Source: a bacterium 1XD8-76 (GTDB taxonomy: Bacteria; Bacillota; Clostridia; Lachnospirales; Lachnospiraceae). From it: a stretch of DNA of 64,000 nt. The stretch covers positions 186,001 to 250,000 of the forward strand of contig RAZE01000002.1 in assembly GCA_003611955.1 (NCBI GenBank), read 5' to 3'. A program made the translations under genes and the position numbers. Positions 43,995 through 53,674 of the stretch are shown here, piece after piece; within the stretch, counting starts at the first letter, position 1, and every line of letters begins with the position of its first letter. The notes under the pieces are model-generated. The model did not search any database. It was given only the letters and a program-made list of their open reading frames with translations, and had not been told where the DNA came from.

Positions 43995-44007
43995 TGGAAA
44001 AATTTAT

Positions 44008-44031
44008 AAGCTGTCGTCCGGCAGCTTTTTT
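44008..44031 (+). terminator. Weak intrinsic terminator
   Basis: AAGCTG and CAGCTT form a hairpin followed by T residues between the possible immunity gene and the protease gene. It may tune rather than stop late transcription. Confidence 0.5.
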
Positions 44032-44052
44032 GGTAGGAAGAAGGTGGTAAAT

Positions 44053-44511
44053 GTGAAAAAATTTTCTGACCTGATCCAGAAATCGGCTGATATCCAGAAG
44101 GTGGATGACATCATCAAAGGGCGCTTAAAAATCATGAAATCTGATGATGAAAAGATGCTGGCCTTTGGATGGGCGAGTGTTTCCATGCGTGTAGATGGAG
44201 AACTAATCGAAGACTGGCAGAAAGACATCGTAGAACCGGAAGAACTGGAAAGGGCAGCATATGAGTATGTTCTGCTGTACCGGGAAGGTGGAGAGATGCA
44301 TGAGAGAGGAGGCGCTGCTGTTCTGATAGAGAGTGTAGTGTTCACGGAAGAGAAGATGCAGGCTATGGGCATTCCGCCCGGTACCCTTCCGATCGGCTGG
44401 TGGATCGGCTTCAAAGTCCTGGATGAAGATGTCTGGGAAAAGGTAAAAGATGGGACATATTCGATGTTTTCGATCGAAGGAACAGCTGAAAGGGTAGAAG
44501 TTACAGAATAA
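44053..44511 (+). CDS. XkdF-like prohead protease
   Basis: 152 residues, smaller than typical proteases but with the XkdF-type sequence LAFGWASVSMRVDGELIEDW and IPPGTLPIGWWIGFKV (phage-type serine protease core with His in EMHERGG and Ser in YSMFSIEG). It begins at GTG with AAGGTGG upstream. It should cleave the scaffold during head maturation. Confidence 0.7.
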   Translation: MKKFSDLIQKSADIQKVDDIIKGRLKIMKSDDEKMLAFGWASVSMRVDGELIEDWQKDIVEPEELERAAYEYVLLYREGGEMHERGGAAVLIESVVFTEEKMQAMGIPPGTLPIGWWIGFKVLDEDVWEKVKDGTYSMFSIEGTAERVEVTE

Positions 44512-44536
44512 CAGTATATATTTTGATAAATCAAGA

Positions 44537-44561
44537 GGCATCCGAAAACGGGTGCTTTTTT
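44537..44561 (+). terminator. Intrinsic terminator
   Basis: GCATCC and GGGTGC pair around GAAAAC and are followed by six T residues, between the protease and scaffold genes. The stem is short, so termination may be partial. Confidence 0.55.
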
Positions 44562-44594
44562 GTTTTATAAAAATCTATGGAAAGGAGGAGTAAA

Positions 44595-45866
44595 GTGGCT
44601 GCAAAATTGAAAAACCTCAAAATCAGTAAGGTTGATTTTGTGGATGAAGGTGCCAATCCTGATGCGGACATCAAAATGACAAAACGGAAGGATGGTGAAA
44701 AGCCGTCTGCGGAGGCGGATGGCAGGAAGGATGCCAGAAGCGTGCTGAAAAAGCTGTTTGATTTTATCGGAAAAGCAGCGGGCATGGGTGAGGATGAGAT
44801 TGACAGTGCAGTGGATGAAATACAGAAAGGCGATTTTGTGAGTTTTCACGAAAAAGTCAATGAAATGAATAATCGGAAGATCGCTGATGAAATGTGGGAT
44901 ATCTGTTATGCACTGCAGTCTGCCCTCTGCTCGATCCTGAATGATGAGGAAATAGACAGTACCAGTACGGCAACGGCGATGCAGGAGAGCCTTGATGAAT
45001 TTTACGAGGTCGTAAAAGAGTCCATCTCGAAATGGTCCAGCGGCAAAGAAACAGGCATTGTCAGAAAGAGTGAGGAGGTATCTGAGACCGAGCTGAGTAT
45101 CATGGAATCTGCAGTAAAAAGACTGAATGCCTCCATTGACAAGGCGAAAGATGCAGGAAAGAAATCAAAGGAGGATGAAAATAACATTGAAGACCCGAAA
45201 GGAGAGGAAAAAGAAATGGGAATGAAGATCGACAAGAGCAAACTGACAGAGGCAGAAAAAGCTTTTCTGGAAAGTATCGAAAAGCGTTATGGCACAGAGG
45301 AGGGAGCTGATCCGAATAACGGAGGTACAGGTACGCCCGGATCTGCAGACCAGGTCCAGACCGGAGCAGCGCCGGCGGTGACAAAATCTGCACCGACAGG
45401 CACAGGTGCGGAACCTGCACAGCAGGAAGAGGGACCGAACGATATCTACAAAGGACTGCACCCGGCAGTAAAAGCAGAACTGGAAGGATTAAAGAAATTC
45501 CGGGAAGAGTCGGAGGAGAGGGAACTGAAAGAAGTCGCAAAGAGATATGCAATCATCGGGAAGAAAGAGGAGGAGCTGGTTCCTTTGTTTAAGAGCCTCA
45601 GAGCGGCCGGAGGCACTGCTTACAATGATATGATAGCCGTGCTGGATCAGGCAGTAGCCATGGTCGAAAAGTCCGGGGCATTTTCCGAGATCGGCAAGTC
45701 TGGTCATAGCTCCGGCACAATGGGATCCGCGGAGGCAAAGGTTGAGGCCATCGCGAAAGGGTATATGGAGAAGGATTCTTCCCTGGATTATGCTTCGGCA
45801 ATAGCAAAAGCATGGGAGGATAACCCGGATTTGATGAGTGAATATGAGGAAGAGGCAGGATTCTGA
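44595..45866 (+). CDS. Phage scaffold-like protein
   Basis: 423 residues. KVDFVDEGANPDADIKMTKR begins a motif (VDFVDEGANP) common near the start of phage structural genes. The body is highly charged and helical with a Gly/Ala/Pro linker near 240-280, consistent with a scaffold cut by the protease. It starts at GTG with AAAGGAGG upstream. Mass and position fit a scaffold or a capsid-assembly protein. Confidence 0.6.
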   Translation: MAAKLKNLKISKVDFVDEGANPDADIKMTKRKDGEKPSAEADGRKDARSVLKKLFDFIGKAAGMGEDEIDSAVDEIQKGDFVSFHEKVNEMNNRKIADEMWDICYALQSALCSILNDEEIDSTSTATAMQESLDEFYEVVKESISKWSSGKETGIVRKSEEVSETELSIMESAVKRLNASIDKAKDAGKKSKEDENNIEDPKGEEKEMGMKIDKSKLTEAEKAFLESIEKRYGTEEGADPNNGGTGTPGSADQVQTGAAPAVTKSAPTGTGAEPAQQEEGPNDIYKGLHPAVKAELEGLKKFREESEERELKEVAKRYAIIGKKEEELVPLFKSLRAAGGTAYNDMIAVLDQAVAMVEKSGAFSEIGKSGHSSGTMGSAEAKVEAIAKGYMEKDSSLDYASAIAKAWEDNPDLMSEYEEEAGF

Positions 45867-45883
45867 GGAAGGAGGTTAGAAAA

Positions 45884-46339
45884 GTGGCAAACAGAAATTT
45901 CAACGGAGTACAGATTAACCAGAGTGTGACTATCGTGGAGCAGGCCGGAGCGGAGATCAAGGATGTGAGGAACCGGATCGTGGCATACGATAAGGACGGC
46001 AATGTTGTCCTTGCGGCGGATGGTTCCGCAGTTTTAGTAGGGATCGCGCTGATCGAGGCAGGAGCCAATGATATCACTGGTGTAGAATCCGGCAAGGTGA
46101 ATGCCGGTGATGATGTTGACATCCAGATCAAGGACATCGGCTACATTCTTGCCGGTGGCGATATTGCCAAAGGAGATGAGGTCACGGCATCCGGCGGTCT
46201 GGCCGTCAAGGCAGAGTCCGGCAACTATGTGGTTGGCATCGCACTTTCGGCGGTTGAAAAAGACGAATACTGCAGAGTGCAGATCATGAAATATCAGAAG
46301 AGCCAGGAGGCTCAGGAGGAGGTAAAGAATAATGGCTAA
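45884..46339 (+). CDS. Head decoration / capsid-stabilising protein (DUF2190-like)
   Basis: 151 residues, Gly/Ala/Val rich beta protein (VAYDKDGNVVLAADGS pattern, GGDIAKGDEVTASGGLAVKA). The DUF2190-like sequence and place just before the major capsid gene fit a cementing protein. It starts at GTG with GGAGG upstream. Confidence 0.65.
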   Translation: MANRNFNGVQINQSVTIVEQAGAEIKDVRNRIVAYDKDGNVVLAADGSAVLVGIALIEAGANDITGVESGKVNAGDDVDIQIKDIGYILAGGDIAKGDEVTASGGLAVKAESGNYVVGIALSAVEKDEYCRVQIMKYQKSQEAQEEVKNNG

Positions 46340-47360
46340 AAGAACAGCAGCAAGCATCCAGGCAGATATAGCGAAGGGTGCTTTCAGACCACATACGGTT
46401 CTTTCTAACATGGCGCTGGCATATTACCAGAGTGACGCAAATAGCTTCGCAAAGACGATTTTCCCGATCTGTCCTGTTTCGCTGTCCTCTGACAATTATT
46501 ATATATTCAACAAAGAGGATCTGTTGCGCGACAACTGGCACAGAAAACCGGCATACGGCAAAGTTGATCCGGCAGTGCTTTCCGAGGATACGGATACTTA
46601 CGCCTGCGTGGTGGACCAGATGATTATGGGTATCGACCAGATCAGGCAGACGGATCTCAACAGGAGGATGGGGCCGAGGATAGCAGACCCGAAAATGCAG
46701 AGGACAAAGACACTGGCCAGTCAGGCGAATATCCATCAGGATGCTTGGTTTGCACGTACATTTTTTAAAAAGGGTGTATGGAGTCAGGAATTTACCGGCG
46801 TCGATTCCACTACGCCTACATCCGGACAGTTTATCAAGTTCAGCAATGGTAATTCTGACCCTTTGTCTTTTGTGGACGAGAAAAAGACAGCGATGAACGA
46901 GTCTACTGGTCGCATGCCGAACAGGATGGCACTGGGCGTCAATGTGTTTAATGCATTGAAGAAACACCCGGCGATCTTGGAGAGGGTAAAATACGGCGGC
47001 TCTACGGTGAATCCTGCATCTGTTACGCTGAATGTGCTGGCACAGCTTTTTGAGATTGACAGGATCACGGTGCAGAGATCCATCATGAATAAGGCAGAGA
47101 TGGGGCAGGCGGCAAGGATGGAGTACATCGGCGATCCGAATGCGTTCCTGCTGGCCTATGCGACAGACGCTCCGTCTATCGACGAGCCTTCCGCAGGCTA
47201 TATCTTTACTTGGGATATGCTTGGGAACGGCAATATTATGCCGGTTCTGAACTATCCGGGAGAATCTGGAACACATTCCGAGTTTATCGAGGGCCTTATG
47301 GCTGCTGATATGAAAAAGACGGCGGACGATTTGGGTATGTTCTTTGCAGATGCCGTGTAA
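46332..47360 (+). CDS. Major capsid protein
   Basis: 342 residues. TAASIQADIAKGAFRPHTVL and YPGESGTHSEFIEGLMAADM are typical of this Mu/P22-type major capsid family in Clostridia prophages. The gene overlaps the decoration protein. Full length and intact. Confidence 0.75.
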   Translation: MAKRTAASIQADIAKGAFRPHTVLSNMALAYYQSDANSFAKTIFPICPVSLSSDNYYIFNKEDLLRDNWHRKPAYGKVDPAVLSEDTDTYACVVDQMIMGIDQIRQTDLNRRMGPRIADPKMQRTKTLASQANIHQDAWFARTFFKKGVWSQEFTGVDSTTPTSGQFIKFSNGNSDPLSFVDEKKTAMNESTGRMPNRMALGVNVFNALKKHPAILERVKYGGSTVNPASVTLNVLAQLFEIDRITVQRSIMNKAEMGQAARMEYIGDPNAFLLAYATDAPSIDEPSAGYIFTWDMLGNGNIMPVLNYPGESGTHSEFIEGLMAADMKKTADDLGMFFADAV

Positions 47361-47372
47361 GGAGGGCGTGAT

Positions 47373-47996
47373 ATGAGACTGATTGCGAAAAAGCCTTGCA
47401 GTTTTGGCGGCAGGCAGTTCTATATTGATGATGAAATACCAGAAAATCTTGTGGCAGATCCCAGGCTGCAGGAGAAGATGGGAGTCATTAGTATATTAAA
47501 AGACAGCATTGGGGAATCGGGTGGACAGCCTGATTCCCTTTTTACGCAGGAGCAGGTTGAAAAGATGGTTGCTGAGGCGGTGGAAGAGGCAGTGAATAAT
47601 ACGGTTCTGGAAATGGAACAGAAATGGAAGGAATTACAGGAGACGACAGATATTCTGCAGGGGGAAAGCTTTTTGCCTGACGCTACTGTGATTATTCCGG
47701 TAAAGGGAGGCTCTGATGGAGATAATGAACAGCAGACCGCAGTTCCGGCAACCCCGGAGGAAATTCAGCAGGTATTCAGCATTATGCAAATGAATGCCAT
47801 GGACGGGGTCACAGCGATTGCCGGTGTAAAATCTGAGAATGTCCTGATACTTCTCCATGCGACAGATACTCGTAAAACCATCAAGGATGCCGCAAAAAAA
47901 CAGGCAGATAACATATTCTCCACTTCCGTCGATTCGAACGAATCCACAGGCGGTAACGCAACCACAGGCACCAATACGGAGGAGGTTGATACCTGA
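47373..47996 (+). CDS. Hypothetical head protein
   Basis: 207 residues, with a globular beta N-terminus (MRLIAKKPCSFGGRQFYIDD), an acidic central helix and a Thr/Asn/Glu-rich tail. It is placed between the capsid and connector genes. Possibly an assembly or decoration factor. Confidence 0.5.
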   Translation: MRLIAKKPCSFGGRQFYIDDEIPENLVADPRLQEKMGVISILKDSIGESGGQPDSLFTQEQVEKMVAEAVEEAVNNTVLEMEQKWKELQETTDILQGESFLPDATVIIPVKGGSDGDNEQQTAVPATPEEIQQVFSIMQMNAMDGVTAIAGVKSENVLILLHATDTRKTIKDAAKKQADNIFSTSVDSNESTGGNATTGTNTEEVDT

Positions 47997-48298
47997 TGGC
48001 GAAAGGTGAATACACATATGATCCGGCGAATGTCAGAGAATTGGGAAAGGATCGCATGAGGTTTGAGCTGGGCGATACGATGGTGGAAGGAGGCTCCGAT
48101 ACTACGGCGCTGACAGACGAGGAAATTCAGGTAGCGATTGAGATATATCCTAAATCATGGAAAAGGGCAAAACTCATGCTCTTGGAGAGCCTGTGCCGGC
48201 GCTTTGCATATGAGATAGACACAAGAACCGGCCCCCTTACGTTGGCCATCGGTGGAGCAGTTTGCGTCGAGTGTAAATTGGAACAATGCAAAGTATAA
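47996..48298 (+). CDS. Head-tail connector protein, C-terminally truncated
   Basis: 100 residues. ELGKDRMRFELGDTMVEGGS and WKRAKLMLLESLCRRFAYEI match a phage connector family, but after DTRTGPLTL the frame diverges (IGGAVCVECKLEQ) and ends 47 bp into the tail-tube gene. Relatives I remember continue for 30-60 residues past this point. It appears to be cut by a deletion joining it to the tube-like gene. Confidence 0.55.
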   Translation: MAKGEYTYDPANVRELGKDRMRFELGDTMVEGGSDTTALTDEEIQVAIEIYPKSWKRAKLMLLESLCRRFAYEIDTRTGPLTLAIGGAVCVECKLEQCKV

Positions 48299-48617
48299 AG
48301 TGTTGGGAGATGCACAGGAGCACGAAACAGCGGATACATTCGCCGTAAATCTTACGATGTCTCAGATTGTGATAGAAGACGATGCGTTCATTGTAGAGAT
48401 GGCGGAAGCTATGGAGACTCAGGTCATGCCTATCTGGGACTTCCAGGGTTCAATTCTTGGCCGGAATGGTTCTGAGGAGCGTGTGACTTATAGGGACTGC
48501 ATTCCTTCTGGTACGGTGGATCTTCAGAATGTAACTGTCGGGGATGTCATTAAGAGAAACTGGAATTTCTTTGTGAACAGGAATCCAAAACTTCAGTCCC
48601 GGCTCAGTATCGATTAA
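48252..48617 (+). CDS. Tail-tube-like protein, N-terminally truncated
   Basis: 121 residues if started at the GTG at 48252. The sequence from NWNNAKYKVLGD through VMPIWDFQGSILGRNGSEE to NFFVNRNPKLQSRLSID resembles the C-terminal part of PBSX XkdM-type tail-tube proteins, which are about 147 residues. The start lies inside the connector gene and lacks its own ribosome site. The sheath gene that normally precedes it is absent. It is probably a deletion remnant. Confidence 0.5.
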   Translation: MEQFASSVNWNNAKYKVLGDAQEHETADTFAVNLTMSQIVIEDDAFIVEMAEAMETQVMPIWDFQGSILGRNGSEERVTYRDCIPSGTVDLQNVTVGDVIKRNWNFFVNRNPKLQSRLSID

Positions 48618-48635
48618 TAACTGAAAAATAAGCGT

Positions 48636-48662
48636 GAGGGTGGCCTAAAGCTGCCCTCTTTT
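48636..48662 (+). terminator. Intrinsic terminator after the tube-like gene
   Basis: GAGGGTGGC pairs with GCTGCCCTC (two G-U pairs) around a short loop, with a TTTT tail, 19 bp after the tube-like stop. Confidence 0.55.
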
Positions 48663-48691
48663 ATTATGTAAAAAAATTGGAGGAAAATCAG

Positions 48692-49261
48692 ATGGCAAAA
48701 GATTATGTAAAAGGCGTAAATATCGAGGAAAAGAGCGCTATGGGAGAAGAAAAAGATGCTCAGGAAGTAAAAGAATATGAATCAAATGAGGAAGAGACGA
48801 AAGAGATGATCCGCGCGAATGAGGAGGACTTCATTCAGGGGCTTATCGATGCGGCGAATTATGCTTCGGATGAAACGCAGCGCATTGATATCATCCGGGA
48901 TGGCCGCCTCTTTTTTTCGTTCCATATCCGTCCGCTTGGCTCGGAGGAATATGAGAAGTGCCGCAAAAAACATACCAAATATGTTCGAAACAAGCAGCTC
49001 GGCATGAGGGTGCCGGATGAAACAAACCGGGTCAAATACCAGTCTGCCGTTATTTATGAGGCGACGATAGAGGAGGATAAAGCCAAACTTTGGGATAACC
49101 GCAAAATTTGGGAAGCACTCAACGCGAAAAAGGACCGCATCATGAACGGCCTGGATGTGATCGAATATTCGCTGAAAGCAGGCGAAAAAGAAAGGATAAT
49201 CGAGAAAATCGATGAGATCAGCGGCTACGATAACAACTTGGAGGAGGTCGCAAAAAACTGA
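48692..49261 (+). CDS. Tail assembly chaperone (XkdN-like), zero-frame product
   Basis: 189 residues, starting MAKDYVKGVNIEEKSAM, with an acidic N-terminus and a helical body (RFIQGL-type). GGAGG lies upstream. Tail chaperones in this place bind the tape measure. It ends at TGA right after a slippery AAAAAAC, so a second, extended form is expected (next entry). Confidence 0.75.
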   Translation: MAKDYVKGVNIEEKSAMGEEKDAQEVKEYESNEEETKEMIRANEEDFIQGLIDAANYASDETQRIDIIRDGRLFFSFHIRPLGSEEYEKCRKKHTKYVRNKQLGMRVPDETNRVKYQSAVIYEATIEEDKAKLWDNRKIWEALNAKKDRIMNGLDVIEYSLKAGEKERIIEKIDEISGYDNNLEEVAKN

Positions 49262-49425
49262 TAGAAGCCGGGGGAAAAGCCTGTCTGTTGCATCACATTT
49301 TTCAGACAGCAGGCATTCCCCCGGATGAATTTTATGAGAAACCAAAAGGCGTGCAAGCGTTTATGCTCGCCTCTATGAGGATCATTTTAGAATCACGGAC
49401 GAAAGGAGGTGGAGAGGATGGCTGA
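48692..49425 (+). CDS. Frameshifted chaperone product (gpGT-like, -1)
   Basis: A -1 slip on A AAA AAC (49252-49258) bypasses the TGA at 49259 and continues in the -1 frame through LIEAGGKACLLHHIFQTAGI and LASMRIILESRT to a TGA at 49423. This adds 55 residues and ends just after the tape-measure start. The layout matches the G-GT chaperone of lambda-type and other tailed phages, in which the ratio of the two forms is critical. Confidence 0.7.
49252..49258 (+). promoter_or_regulatory. Programmed -1 frameshift slippery site A AAA AAC
   Basis: The heptamer is in the correct phase (GCA AAA AAC TGA in the zero frame) so that both tRNAs can re-pair after slipping back one base. The zero-frame stop follows immediately, which favours pausing. 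Confidence 0.75.
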
Positions 49426-52400
49426 GGCATTGCGGATCGAGATCCCGATCGAGACAATAGACAATACGGAACCTGAATTATCAAATGTCACTAAAAAGGT
49501 TGGGAAGCTTGGCGCTGAGGCGGATAAAGCTGGACAGAAAGCAAAAAAGTCATCGGAATATGTTTCCGAATTTGACAGGCGTGCCCAGAAAACGGAAAAA
49601 AGTCTGGCGAAGTGGGCGAAGGAAAAGTATGAGGTCCTGTTGGAAGCAAAGGAACGGATCACGCCGGTTCTCTCCACGATAAGAGGGGGACTGAGAAGTT
49701 TTGCGGGAAAAACCTGGAATGTGACCATGAAAGCGATCGATCTGGTCACTTCGCCTGTAAGAGGGATCCTCAATCTGTTGAAAAATCCTCTCTTTCAAGC
49801 AGGGGCGGTTCTCGGGGTCAGTATAGGATTGAAAGATACCATAGATACCTATAAAGACTTTGAGGCCGCTATGTCGCAGGTGAAAGCTATAAGCAACGCT
49901 ACAGGTTCGGAAATGGTGAAGCTTACGAACAAAGCGAAAGAGATGGGCGCTACCACAAAATTTACAGCAGAGGAATCCGCGGAGGCGTTCAATTATATGG
50001 CAATGGCCGGCTGGAAAACTGGGGATATGCTGGACGGTATTGAGGGCATACTCAGTCTTGCGGCGGCGTCTGGGGAAGAGCTGGGAGCTACTTCGGATAT
50101 TGTCACAGATGGTTTGACTGCCTTCAAAATGAATGCATCGGAGGCCGGTCATTTTTCGGATGTTTTGGCGGCAGCGGCGTCCAATGCCAATACGAATGTG
50201 TCTATGATGGGGGAAACATTTAAATATGTCGGTCCTATGGCGGGATCGCTTAGCTACTCCATCGAAGACGTTGCTTTGATGACAGGGCTCATGGCGAATT
50301 CAGGAATTAAAGCAACCATGTCAGGTACAGCACTGAACTCAATCTTTACCAGATTGTCCACCAACACCAGTGGCGCGGCGGATGCATTGCATGATCTGGG
50401 GATTGAGTTTTTTGCATCTGATGGGAATGCAAGAGATCTTTCTGATGTGATGGAAGAACTGAGAAATGCTACTGCAGGTATGACGGCAGAACAGAAATCC
50501 AGTCTGGCCAATACGGTAGCCGGAACCGAGGCACAGAAAGGACTTCTGGCTATTTTGAATGCATCGAAAGAAGATTACAATAAGCTGGCGGATGCCATTA
50601 ATAATGCAGATGGCGCGTCAGCGCGTATGGCAGATACAATGATCGATAATCTGGCAGGCTCCATTACTCTGTTACAGAGTGCCGCGGATGGGGTAAAGAT
50701 ATCTCTGGGCGAACGTCTGGAACCATATGCCAGAAAGTTTGTTGATTGGCTGACTGCTCAGATGCCGGCTATCGAGCAGGGCCTGAATGATTTTATAGAC
50801 TGGGCAGATATAAAAATCGGCCGGATACAGGAAAAATTTGATGCGATATCTGACACAAAAGAATGGCAGGAAGCAGATTTTTGGGGAAAAGTCAAAATTG
50901 CATGGGATGAATTCATCGCAGAACCGTTCGCTGAATGGTGGAATAGCACCGGTAAAGCAAGGTTTTCGGAATATGCAAAAGACATCGGTGCCGGAATCGG
51001 CACAGGACTTAAAACCGGCGTGATGATGCTCCTGGGGATCGATATCGGTGAAACGTTGGATGAAGGAGCGAGTATAGGAAAGTCTTTTGCACAAGGATTT
51101 TCAGAAGGGTTTGATTTTGACATGATCTCAGAAAAGCTGATGCAGGGATTTGGCAATATGCTTTCCAGCGCCGGTAAGCTGCTCCCGGGAGGGGAATCAG
51201 CAGGGTTTTCTTCTGTTGTGTCTGCGCTTGTGCTTGGCAGAATGGCTTCCCCGTTATTTAAAGCAGGGAAGGGGGCATTTGGTGTTGGAAAGGGATTATT
51301 TGGAACTAACGCTGCCACGGGAACATCTTTAGCAGGCTCTCTTATTGGATCAACCGGGAATGCTGTGGTGAGCGGAAGCGGTCTTCTTGGCGGGCTGGCT
51401 AATGTTGGGTATGCGGTTAATGGAGGAGCTGCCACGTCTGGCTTGTCGGGAGGCGGTGCGGCACTTGCCGGCGGTGGTGCAATAGCAGGTGGGGTGGCCG
51501 CCGGTGCAACGCTGATCAGCAGTGTGCTGGATGCATATAAGGCAGTGAAATCCGATGATTCAGCTGAAAGAGCGGCATATGGAGAATCGGCGGGATGGAA
51601 AGCAGGCGGGGTAGCAGCCGGAGCGGCTGCAGGCGCAGCAATCGGCAGTATAATCCCGGGGCTCGGGACGGCAGTCGGGGCGTTGGTCGGCGCCGGTGTC
51701 GGCGGGATATCCGGATGGATCAAAGGAAATAAGGTAAAAGATGAATACTATGACAATGTGGCAGAGATGCAAATAGAGGCGGAGAAGGCACAGAAGATCT
51801 TTGAGGCTACCGGGTTGTCAATAGAAGGGATCACTTTTAAAAACCGGGAACTGATGCGGGCCATGAAGGATACGGAAGTCTCTGCGGGGGAGTTTGCGCT
51901 GATGCTTCGGGAAGAGGTCGCAAATTCAGCGAAAAATGCATTTGGAGATATCTCCCTGTCTCTGACGGAAGTCAAGAAGCTGGCAGGTGAGATTGTCTTT
52001 GGAGATATGGCAGATGGATTGGAAGAATACTCAAAAGCAGCATCGGAGACAGAGGCGACACTTGGGAAACTGCAGTCATCCATAAGTAACCTGAAAAAAG
52101 AAAACTGGAAGATTGGACTGAAAGTCGGTACAGAATTATCTGATACAGATCAGGATGATTACAGAAATGCGATCAGCAGTCTCCTGGCCAGTGGAAGTGA
52201 GTATATCAATGCGGGACATTATGAGGCGACAGCATCACTGAAACTGCTTGCCGGTGACGATGCCAATACATACGGGATAGATAGTTACTATAAAGATCTT
52301 ACTGCTCAGATGGAGGAACTGGGCGCAAAACTGACAGATAAAGCGAACATCGCTCTGACAGACGGAGTGATCACACTGGATGAGGCGGCCGAGATTGAGA

Positions 52401-53671
52401 ACCTGCAGAATCAGATCACCAGGATAACAGATAAGCTTGCGGACGCAGAGAGTAAAGCGGATTGGCAGGCCATGAAAATCAAATACGGCGGTGCTTCGAT
52501 GGATATCGACAGTTTCCGGGTGATGCAGGAAGAATTGAAGGCGTATGCGGCATCTGCATCAGAGCAGGCAGATGGCGCGCTGAATAGTGTCCTTAAAAAT
52601 CTGAACATACAGTTGTCAGATGGCGCGATCACACAGGAAGAATTCGACGAGGCGTCTGCCAGAGCCGGGGAGGAATACCATGCGCGGATAAAGGAAGTGG
52701 CGCTGGATGTTGAATCTTTCCAGCTGGAATCTGTTGCGGAAGCCTATAAAGAACAGCTGGATGGGATTTTGCCGGAGCTGGAAGGCACAACGGCCGAGAA
52801 GATGGGAAAGGTGATGGAGAATGCCCTTTTGGTCAAGCCGAATGTGGAATCCTGGACGGCGGATGATATAAAAGAGTGGTTCGGTTTGGAGGGACTTGAT
52901 GTCGGAGAGATAGGTGCCATATCCGAATTGTTGAAAGCAACGGCGGAGACAATACCGACGGGGACCTTCAGCGAAGCAGGATCAGGATGTGGTGCGGCGC
53001 TTACAGACGGTGCTATAGAGAGTATTCTTGCAGAAACGCCCTCCTTAAGATCAGCGATCGAGGAAGCTTTGAACGGTGCATCTGCTGATCCGTTTGAGGT
53101 GGAAGCAGCGGTTAAATTAAGTGCGGACTATAGTTTGGTGACAGGGCGGGCAGCCGATTTTATGATGGAAAATGATGTGGATAAAACTAAAAAAGCATCT
53201 GGTCTCGGCATCACCGGTCTTGCATCAAAATTAATCAGCAGACATGCGGGTGGCGGATATGTAAGCGGAGGCCCCCAGCTGTCCTGGCTGGCAGAGGAGG
53301 GGTACGGCGAATTTGTCATTCCTACGAATCCGAGCAGGCGGACGAGGGCTTTGGATCTGTATGAGCAGGCGGGCGCAGCGTTAGGGGTATCTGCTCATGC
53401 AGATGGTGGTTATGTCGGTGGAGGAACCGAAAGCAGTTATGATGCAGCGCCGTATGGATCTGCCGGAAATGGTGGAGATAATGGTGGAACGATACAGGTG
53501 AGTGTACAGATGTCTCCTGAGTTTGTCATACAGGCAGGCGGAGGGCAGGATGAGGAAAAAATCATGACTGTTATCCGGAGACATATGGAAGAGATGGCGG
53601 ATGAACTGGGCGGAGAGATAGCTGGAAAACTGAAAGAGGTATTTTCCAATATGCCGTTAAAGGAGGCGTAG
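49418..53671 (+). CDS. Tape measure protein
   Basis: 1417 residues. It contains TMP-family sequence (AMSQVKAISNATGSEMVKLT), an Ala/Gly-rich membrane-like segment (about 630-720), long coiled coils, and a C-terminal region with HAGGGYVSGGPQLSWLAEEG typical of Firmicute tape measures. Its length sets tail length. Start chosen at 49418, with AAAGGAGGTGGAGAG upstream. Confidence 0.87.
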   Translation: MAEALRIEIPIETIDNTEPELSNVTKKVGKLGAEADKAGQKAKKSSEYVSEFDRRAQKTEKSLAKWAKEKYEVLLEAKERITPVLSTIRGGLRSFAGKTWNVTMKAIDLVTSPVRGILNLLKNPLFQAGAVLGVSIGLKDTIDTYKDFEAAMSQVKAISNATGSEMVKLTNKAKEMGATTKFTAEESAEAFNYMAMAGWKTGDMLDGIEGILSLAAASGEELGATSDIVTDGLTAFKMNASEAGHFSDVLAAAASNANTNVSMMGETFKYVGPMAGSLSYSIEDVALMTGLMANSGIKATMSGTALNSIFTRLSTNTSGAADALHDLGIEFFASDGNARDLSDVMEELRNATAGMTAEQKSSLANTVAGTEAQKGLLAILNASKEDYNKLADAINNADGASARMADTMIDNLAGSITLLQSAADGVKISLGERLEPYARKFVDWLTAQMPAIEQGLNDFIDWADIKIGRIQEKFDAISDTKEWQEADFWGKVKIAWDEFIAEPFAEWWNSTGKARFSEYAKDIGAGIGTGLKTGVMMLLGIDIGETLDEGASIGKSFAQGFSEGFDFDMISEKLMQGFGNMLSSAGKLLPGGESAGFSSVVSALVLGRMASPLFKAGKGAFGVGKGLFGTNAATGTSLAGSLIGSTGNAVVSGSGLLGGLANVGYAVNGGAATSGLSGGGAALAGGGAIAGGVAAGATLISSVLDAYKAVKSDDSAERAAYGESAGWKAGGVAAGAAAGAAIGSIIPGLGTAVGALVGAGVGGISGWIKGNKVKDEYYDNVAEMQIEAEKAQKIFEATGLSIEGITFKNRELMRAMKDTEVSAGEFALMLREEVANSAKNAFGDISLSLTEVKKLAGEIVFGDMADGLEEYSKAASETEATLGKLQSSISNLKKENWKIGLKVGTELSDTDQDDYRNAISSLLASGSEYINAGHYEATASLKLLAGDDANTYGIDSYYKDLTAQMEELGAKLTDKANIALTDGVITLDEAAEIENLQNQITRITDKLADAESKADWQAMKIKYGGASMDIDSFRVMQEELKAYAASASEQADGALNSVLKNLNIQLSDGAITQEEFDEASARAGEEYHARIKEVALDVESFQLESVAEAYKEQLDGILPELEGTTAEKMGKVMENALLVKPNVESWTADDIKEWFGLEGLDVGEIGAISELLKATAETIPTGTFSEAGSGCGAALTDGAIESILAETPSLRSAIEEALNGASADPFEVEAAVKLSADYSLVTGRAADFMMENDVDKTKKASGLGITGLASKLISRHAGGGYVSGGPQLSWLAEEGYGEFVIPTNPSRRTRALDLYEQAGAALGVSAHADGGYVGGGTESSYDAAPYGSAGNGGDNGGTIQVSVQMSPEFVIQAGGGQDEEKIMTVIRRHMEEMADELGGEIAGKLKEVFSNMPLKEA

Positions 53672-53674
53672 ATA

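Noticed and set aside
50758-51723. 321-codon minus-strand ORF opposite the tape measure
   Set aside because: Pro/Ala/Ser-rich antisense of the Gly/Ala segment of the tape measure.
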